The notes beneath the pieces are model-generated. The model saw only the letters and a list, made by a program, of their open reading frames with translations. It had not been told where the DNA came from and ran no database searches. From Paraburkholderia bannensis (GTDB lineage Bacteria > Pseudomonadota > Gammaproteobacteria > Burkholderiales > Burkholderiaceae), in the NCBI RefSeq assembly GCF_014200455.1, contig NZ_JACHBW010000016.1, forward strand, positions 124,001 through 188,000: a stretch of 64,000 bases of DNA, read 5' to 3'. Numbering within the stretch: the first letter of the stretch is position 1; each line of letters starts with the position of its first letter. This document shows positions 60,371 to 64,000 of this stretch, in pieces. The translations under genes and the position numbers were made by a program.

Positions 60371-61819
60371 ATGAACGTCGCGGCAGAACCCACGCCCTCG
60401 ACCGAACTACGCAAAGGCGCCCTTGGACTGGGCTTCATTGTCTTTTTCGTCATTTCCGCCGCCGGGCCGCTGGTCGCCATCGCGGGCGGCTTTCCCATCG
60501 GCATCATGCTGGGCAACGGCGCGGGCACGCCGGCGCTGCTCATCGCCACCGTCCTGATCCTGCTGCTGTTCGCAGCGGGCTACACGGCGATGTCGCGTCA
60601 CGTCACCAACGCCGGCGGCTTCTACGCATTCACCGCGCGCGGTCTGGGCGGCACGGCGGGGGGCGCTGCCGCGTTGCTCGCGCTGCTCGGCTACAACACG
60701 ATGCAGATTGGCCTCTATGGCATGTTCGGCGCGGTGGCGTCGGGCTTTCTGCAGACGCATTTCGGCCTGAATGCGCCATGGTGGGCGTGCTCGCTGGCTG
60801 CGATGGCGAGCATTGCCGTGCTGGGCTATCGGCAGATCGATCTGTCGGCCAAGGTGCTGTCGCTGCTCGTGCTCGGCGAGTATGTGGTCGTGCTGATTCT
60901 CGATCTTGCGATTCTCAAGAGCGGCGGCGCGCATGGCGTGAATGTCGTTTCCTTCACGCCGCATGTGTTCATGAGCGGCACGCCCGCGCTTGGCTTCCTG
61001 TTCTGCTTCGCGAGCTTTATCGGTTTCGAGGCCACCACGATTTACAGCGAGGAAGCAAAAGACCCGCAACGTACCGTGCCGCTCGCGACGTATATCTCAG
61101 TACTGCTGATTGGCGGCTTCTATGCGTTCTCGGTCTGGTGCATGGTGATTGGCGCGGGCGCGGACGATATCGTCAAGACGCTCAATGCGTTGCAGGATCC
61201 GACTACCTTCCTCTACACGCTTTCCGATCATTACGCCAATAGCACGCTCACGGCGGCGATGAGCGTGCTGTTCATCACGAGCGTGTATGCGGGCCTGCTG
61301 GCGTTCCACAACTCGGCTGCACGATACTTCTTCGCCAGCGGCCGTGAAGGGCTGCTGCCGAAATCGCTTGGACGCACGCATGCGGTGCATTGCAGTCCGC
61401 ATCGCGGCTCGCTGTGGCAGTCGGCGATTGCGGCGGTGGTGGTGCTGGTGTTCATCGTCGCGCACGCCGACCCGGTGCTCACGCTCTTCTCGTGGCTCAC
61501 CAACGTCGCGACGCTGTGCATCATCGCGCTGATGGCGCTGGCATCGGCGGCGGTGTTCGCGTTCTTTCGCCGCCAGAGCGTGCGTCAGGAAGGCGCGCTG
61601 CGGGTCGTGTGGTTCCCGGTAATGTCGGGGATCGCGCTGGCTGTGGTGCTGATGCTCGCGATCGCGAACTTCCCGCTGCTTACGGGGGCGGGGGCCACGC
61701 TCTCGTATGCGTTGACGGCGCTCCTGCCGGTGTTCGCCGTGATCGGCGTGTATCTGGCGCGCCGCCTGAAACAGCGTGACCCCGAGGCGTATGGGCGGCT
61801 CGGCAGTTCGCGCCTGTAG
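60371..61819 (+). CDS. APC-superfamily amino acid/amine permease
   Basis: 482 residues, about 12 predicted spans. GGAG lies about 9 nt before the ATG. Features of APC transporters: GPLVAIAGGFPIGIMLGNGAGTPALLIATVLILLLFAAGYTAMSRHVTNAGGFYAFTARGLGG at the start and FASFIGFEATTIYSEEAKDP in the middle. This type includes putrescine, ethanolamine and amino acid importers. As the last gene of the aminotransferase cluster it probably imports the amine. A GC-rich hairpin follows. Confidence 0.93.
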   Translation: MNVAAEPTPSTELRKGALGLGFIVFFVISAAGPLVAIAGGFPIGIMLGNGAGTPALLIATVLILLLFAAGYTAMSRHVTNAGGFYAFTARGLGGTAGGAAALLALLGYNTMQIGLYGMFGAVASGFLQTHFGLNAPWWACSLAAMASIAVLGYRQIDLSAKVLSLLVLGEYVVVLILDLAILKSGGAHGVNVVSFTPHVFMSGTPALGFLFCFASFIGFEATTIYSEEAKDPQRTVPLATYISVLLIGGFYAFSVWCMVIGAGADDIVKTLNALQDPTTFLYTLSDHYANSTLTAAMSVLFITSVYAGLLAFHNSAARYFFASGREGLLPKSLGRTHAVHCSPHRGSLWQSAIAAVVVLVFIVAHADPVLTLFSWLTNVATLCIIALMALASAAVFAFFRRQSVRQEGALRVVWFPVMSGIALAVVLMLAIANFPLLTGAGATLSYALTALLPVFAVIGVYLARRLKQRDPEAYGRLGSSRL

Positions 61820-62165
61820 TAGCCGGTCAAAAGTTAATCAATAGCCAATCATTGGCCGGTTGTCGCTTCCTGTTGTCCGAAATGCGCCCTGCGGCCCGTC
61901 GATGACGGGCCGCGCTGCGTTTACGCGGCAGGGCACGGCAATTGCAGAGCCGGATTCGCGCGCTTCAACGATCGGCAACATTTCTGGCCCGATCCAGGCA
62001 TGGCCCGTCAGCGCCAGAGGCAGGCCGAGATCGGCGAAATGTCAAAGACTGTGGGCCGCGGTATCGAATTCAGGGTCGTAGCGATACACTCGCCGAAGAT
62101 TCAGCGGCCATTTACCAGCCGTCGGATCGAGCTCGCGTATGCCGCAACAGCCATTCGAGGAAGAT
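61820..62165. other. Intergenic region after the permease
   Basis: 346 bp. It holds one GC-rich stem-loop at 61891-61913 and otherwise nothing I can assign; short frames here lack start signals and coding character. Confidence 0.5.
61891..61913 (+). terminator. Stem-loop after the permease
   Basis: GCGGCCCGTC (61891-61900) pairs perfectly with GACGGGCCGC (61904-61913) around GAT. No T-run follows, so it is a possible terminator or transcript-end stabiliser. Confidence 0.5.
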
Positions 62166-62342
62166 ATGCCGGCTTTCATCGTCAAATACACGCATCGCCA
62201 TATAAACACCGCCACGGACATCGGCTCCGCGATCCGGGTTGACGCGGTTTCAGGCGACGCCGCCATCGATCAGGCCTGGGTCCTGCTCAAGCAGCGCCAT
62301 CCCGGCGAATACATCGTGGTGACGGCGGCGATCAGAAAGTAG
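62166..62342 (+). CDS. Small hypothetical protein, 58 residues
   Basis: ATG 62166 has GAGGAAG 5-6 nt upstream. The protein, MPAFIVKYTHRHINTATDIGSAIRVDA with a helical middle and an end HPGEYIVVTAAIRK, is compact and has an alternating strand-helix pattern, so it is probably a small folded protein. No family recognised. It may be conserved in relatives, which would settle its reality. Confidence 0.6.
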   Translation: MPAFIVKYTHRHINTATDIGSAIRVDAVSGDAAIDQAWVLLKQRHPGEYIVVTAAIRK

Positions 62343-62606
62343 CTGAGCCGTGATGCCGCTGCGGGTTTGATCGGGCTTCCACTTATCACCTCGCGACAAG
62401 TGAGTAAATTCCGAATTCGTGACGCCGCCCGCGCAGCCGCGCGAAGCATGTTGTACCGTCAGGGATGCGCGGGCTTCGATCGGCATTCTGGTGATCATTG
62501 CGTTTCACCGGTCCTGAAGAAGCCCGGCGTGTCGCCGCCTGCATTGGCAAATGCCGGTTTCGTCGTCCGGCGGCGGATCGAAACGCTTGCTCACCCGGTG
62601 GCCAAC

Positions 62607-62876
62607 ATGAAAACAATCCACTTTCTCCCCGCACTCGTCGCCGCGTTCTGCGCGACTGCCGCTTGTGCCCAACCGCTTCCAACCAGTGCACAAAGTCCCG
62701 CGCAGCAACAGGCGTCGCTGGCCAACCCGGCGTCGGTCAACTGCGTTCACATCGGCGGAACGCTGCAGATCGTTCAGACTGCCGAAGGGCAGACCGGCAT
62801 CTGCAAGCTGCCCAACGGTCACCAGTGCGAGGAGTGGGCCTTGCTGCGCGGCGAATGCCAGGCGGCCGCGCAATGA
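62607..62876 (+). CDS. Secreted DUF333-domain protein
   Basis: 89 residues from ATG 62607. A signal peptide (MKTIHFLPALVAAFCATAACA) is followed by the DUF333 pattern: ANPASVNCVHIGGTLQIV, GICKLPNGHQCEEWALLRGEC, with three cysteines and a heme-less putative periplasmic fold once annotated as hemolysin. An upstream in-frame start would extend into noncoding-looking sequence. The final codons overlap the next gene as ATGA. Confidence 0.82.
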   Translation: MKTIHFLPALVAAFCATAACAQPLPTSAQSPAQQQASLANPASVNCVHIGGTLQIVQTAEGQTGICKLPNGHQCEEWALLRGECQAAAQ

Positions 62877-63562
62877 TCACGCCGGCTACAAATCGAGACT
62901 ATGGCGACGACGTGCAGGTGCTCGCACACGCCCTGCATGCGCAGATCGACCATGCTTCGTCCAGGCCGCAGGCCCGGGCCTGGGTCGTGCGCCTGCCGAA
63001 TATCAATCGGGACGCGACCTTGCTGCTGCGTTTTTCGCCGCCCGAGGCGCCGGGGCGCATCGTGGTGGAGTGTGTGCTTGCGCTCGATGGCGCGCCGGTG
63101 CGGGCCGCTGACTACCTCAGCGTCGAAACCCTGCGTGCATGCCGTTTCCGCCGCATGATTTCGCTGTCGCTCAGCAAGAAAGCGACCCGTCTTGCCGAGG
63201 AGATCAAGGGGCGCTTGATGCCCGGCTATCTCGACGTGCTCGACAGGATTCGCGCGCGGCGTGGCGAGCAGGGCGAGGCGGATGCCGCGCAGGCGTCGTA
63301 TGCGCAGGGCGTGCCACGCGGCTACGCCATTGCGCGGCCCGCGCACCTGTTCATCATGCCTACGCTGCTGGCGAGCATCGGGCTGCATAGCACCGAGTGG
63401 ATGGGGCATCGCTCGGTGGTGCTGCCGCGCCTTGTCACGGGCGGGCCACAGATCGACGTGAAAGTGGACAGCGAGCAGGCCGGCACCGTGCACCTGTCGA
63501 TCAGCGAGTTGCCGCTGGAGCGCGCGCAGGCCGTGCTGCAATTGATATGCGATATGCGGTAA
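62873..63562 (+). CDS. Hypothetical protein, 229 residues
   Basis: Starts at an ATG that overlaps the DUF333 stop by 4 nt, so it is translationally coupled. It is soluble, without signal or membrane segment. Visible segments: RPQARAWVVRLPNINRDATLLLRFSPPEAPGRIVVECVL, RFRRMISLSLSKKATRLAEEIKGRLMPGYLDVLDRI, and HLSISELPLERAQAVLQLI. I recognise no family. GC-rich third positions throughout support it being coding. Confidence 0.7.
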   Translation: MITPATNRDYGDDVQVLAHALHAQIDHASSRPQARAWVVRLPNINRDATLLLRFSPPEAPGRIVVECVLALDGAPVRAADYLSVETLRACRFRRMISLSLSKKATRLAEEIKGRLMPGYLDVLDRIRARRGEQGEADAAQASYAQGVPRGYAIARPAHLFIMPTLLASIGLHSTEWMGHRSVVLPRLVTGGPQIDVKVDSEQAGTVHLSISELPLERAQAVLQLICDMR

Positions 63563-63734
63563 TTGCAGAGGCGGGTGCGGAGCATCGAACGCCAGCATCG
63601 TCCATGTGACAGGCACATTTCAGGGCATTTTCAGGACGGCGATTTTCCATGCTCCGGCATACTTCGCCTGACGAGGCAAAGACGGCGCTGCGGCGCCGCC
63701 TCGGCAACCAGCAACCCCCACAGGAGTCAAGCAA

Positions 63735-64000
63735 ATGAGCATCTTTGGCGATATCGTGAACAAGCTGTTCCACAAGGCCAAACCCGACCAGACGCCGCCG
63801 GCCGTCGAGCCGACGCCGGACCCCGCAGTGGCGCAGGCGGCCGCTCAGGCTGCCGCCCCCGAAGCCGCACCGGCTCCCGCGCCGCTCACCGACGTCGACG
63901 TTGCCGTCGTGATGGACCAGCTCGTGTCCGAAAGCGGCCAGACGCTGAACTGGCGCGTGTCGATCGTCGATACGATGAAGGCGCTCGGCGTGGACAGCAG
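63735..64000 (+). CDS. DUF3597-domain protein, truncated by the window end
   Basis: ATG 63735, CAGGAG about 9 nt upstream. The visible 88 residues are MSIFGDIVNKLFHKAKP, an Ala/Pro-rich linker, then VDVAVVMDQLVSESGQTLNWRVSIVDTMKALGVDS, the start of a DUF3597 domain, known from small cytoplasmic bacterial proteins with a flexible N-terminal linker. The rest lies outside the window. No function is known. Confidence 0.85.
   Translation, partial: MSIFGDIVNKLFHKAKPDQTPPAVEPTPDPAVAQAAAQAAAPEAAPAPAPLTDVDVAVVMDQLVSESGQTLNWRVSIVDTMKALGVDS

Overview
The window is high-GC bacterial DNA with dense, mostly short-spaced operons. Protein families point to the Burkholderiaceae (Burkholderia, Paraburkholderia or Caballeronia type): two Gram-negative trimeric porins of the Burkholderiales kind, many LysR/AraC/GlxA regulators, a RND-like/EmrAB-type efflux operon with a NodT lipoprotein, a Ku/LigD end-joining pair with the PE-LIG-POL order, and DUF3597 and glycine-zipper proteins. 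It looks like a secondary-replicon or accessory-type region: nearly all genes are catabolic, transport or regulatory, with one tRNA-Leu(GAG) gene and no rRNA, phage, IS transposase or CRISPR array seen.

Layout. 0.2-6.7 kb (minus strand): EF-G-like GTPase, slipin plus NfeD membrane protease pair, chemoreceptor. 6.9-11.3 kb: secreted DUF4232 protein, then ku-ligD. 11.3-16.6 kb: GGDEF protein, Lrp regulator divergent from azlCD, an alpha/beta hydrolase, tRNA-Leu, a small ribbon-helix-helix protein, a DUF347 membrane protein and a Ser/Thr/Gln-rich small protein. 16.8-19.6 kb: ArsR plus a stand-alone DJ-1/PfpI protein, divergent from a GlxA-type AraC regulator and mug. 19.6-25.8 kb: LysR regulator divergent from a monooxygenase-like protein and a three-part drug efflux operon. 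25.8-29.7 kb: SnoaL-like protein, MFS carrier, a cupin XRE regulator with a clear tandem operator coupled to a GNAT acetyltransferase, and a second XRE regulator. 29.9-34.2 kb: MFS-acyltransferase fusion with FadD, and a glycine-zipper lipoprotein.

34.3-46.5 kb is catabolic. A minus-strand run of acyl-CoA ligase, acyl-CoA dehydrogenase, MFS carrier, alkylsulfatase and porin, divergent from a LysR gene, looks like a sulfate-ester/fatty-acid utilisation unit; a 7 x 12 bp tandem repeat fills the gap before the dehydrogenase. Next are an amidohydrolase, an MHS-family carrier and a LysR regulator.

46.6-61.8 kb is the most interesting stretch. LuxR regulator, a porin broken by a one-base deletion, MFS carrier, HDAC-family deacetylase, MoaF-like protein and an SDR lie next to a second SDR, a second LuxR regulator, an aldehyde dehydrogenase, a class III aminotransferase, an AraC regulator and an APC permease. 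Taken together I read this as a candidate (acyl)amine catabolic region: uptake, deacylation, transamination, aldehyde oxidation. This is inference. A 524 bp inverted-repeat element with 34 bp perfect palindromes separates the two halves. The window ends with small hypothetical genes and a truncated DUF3597 gene.
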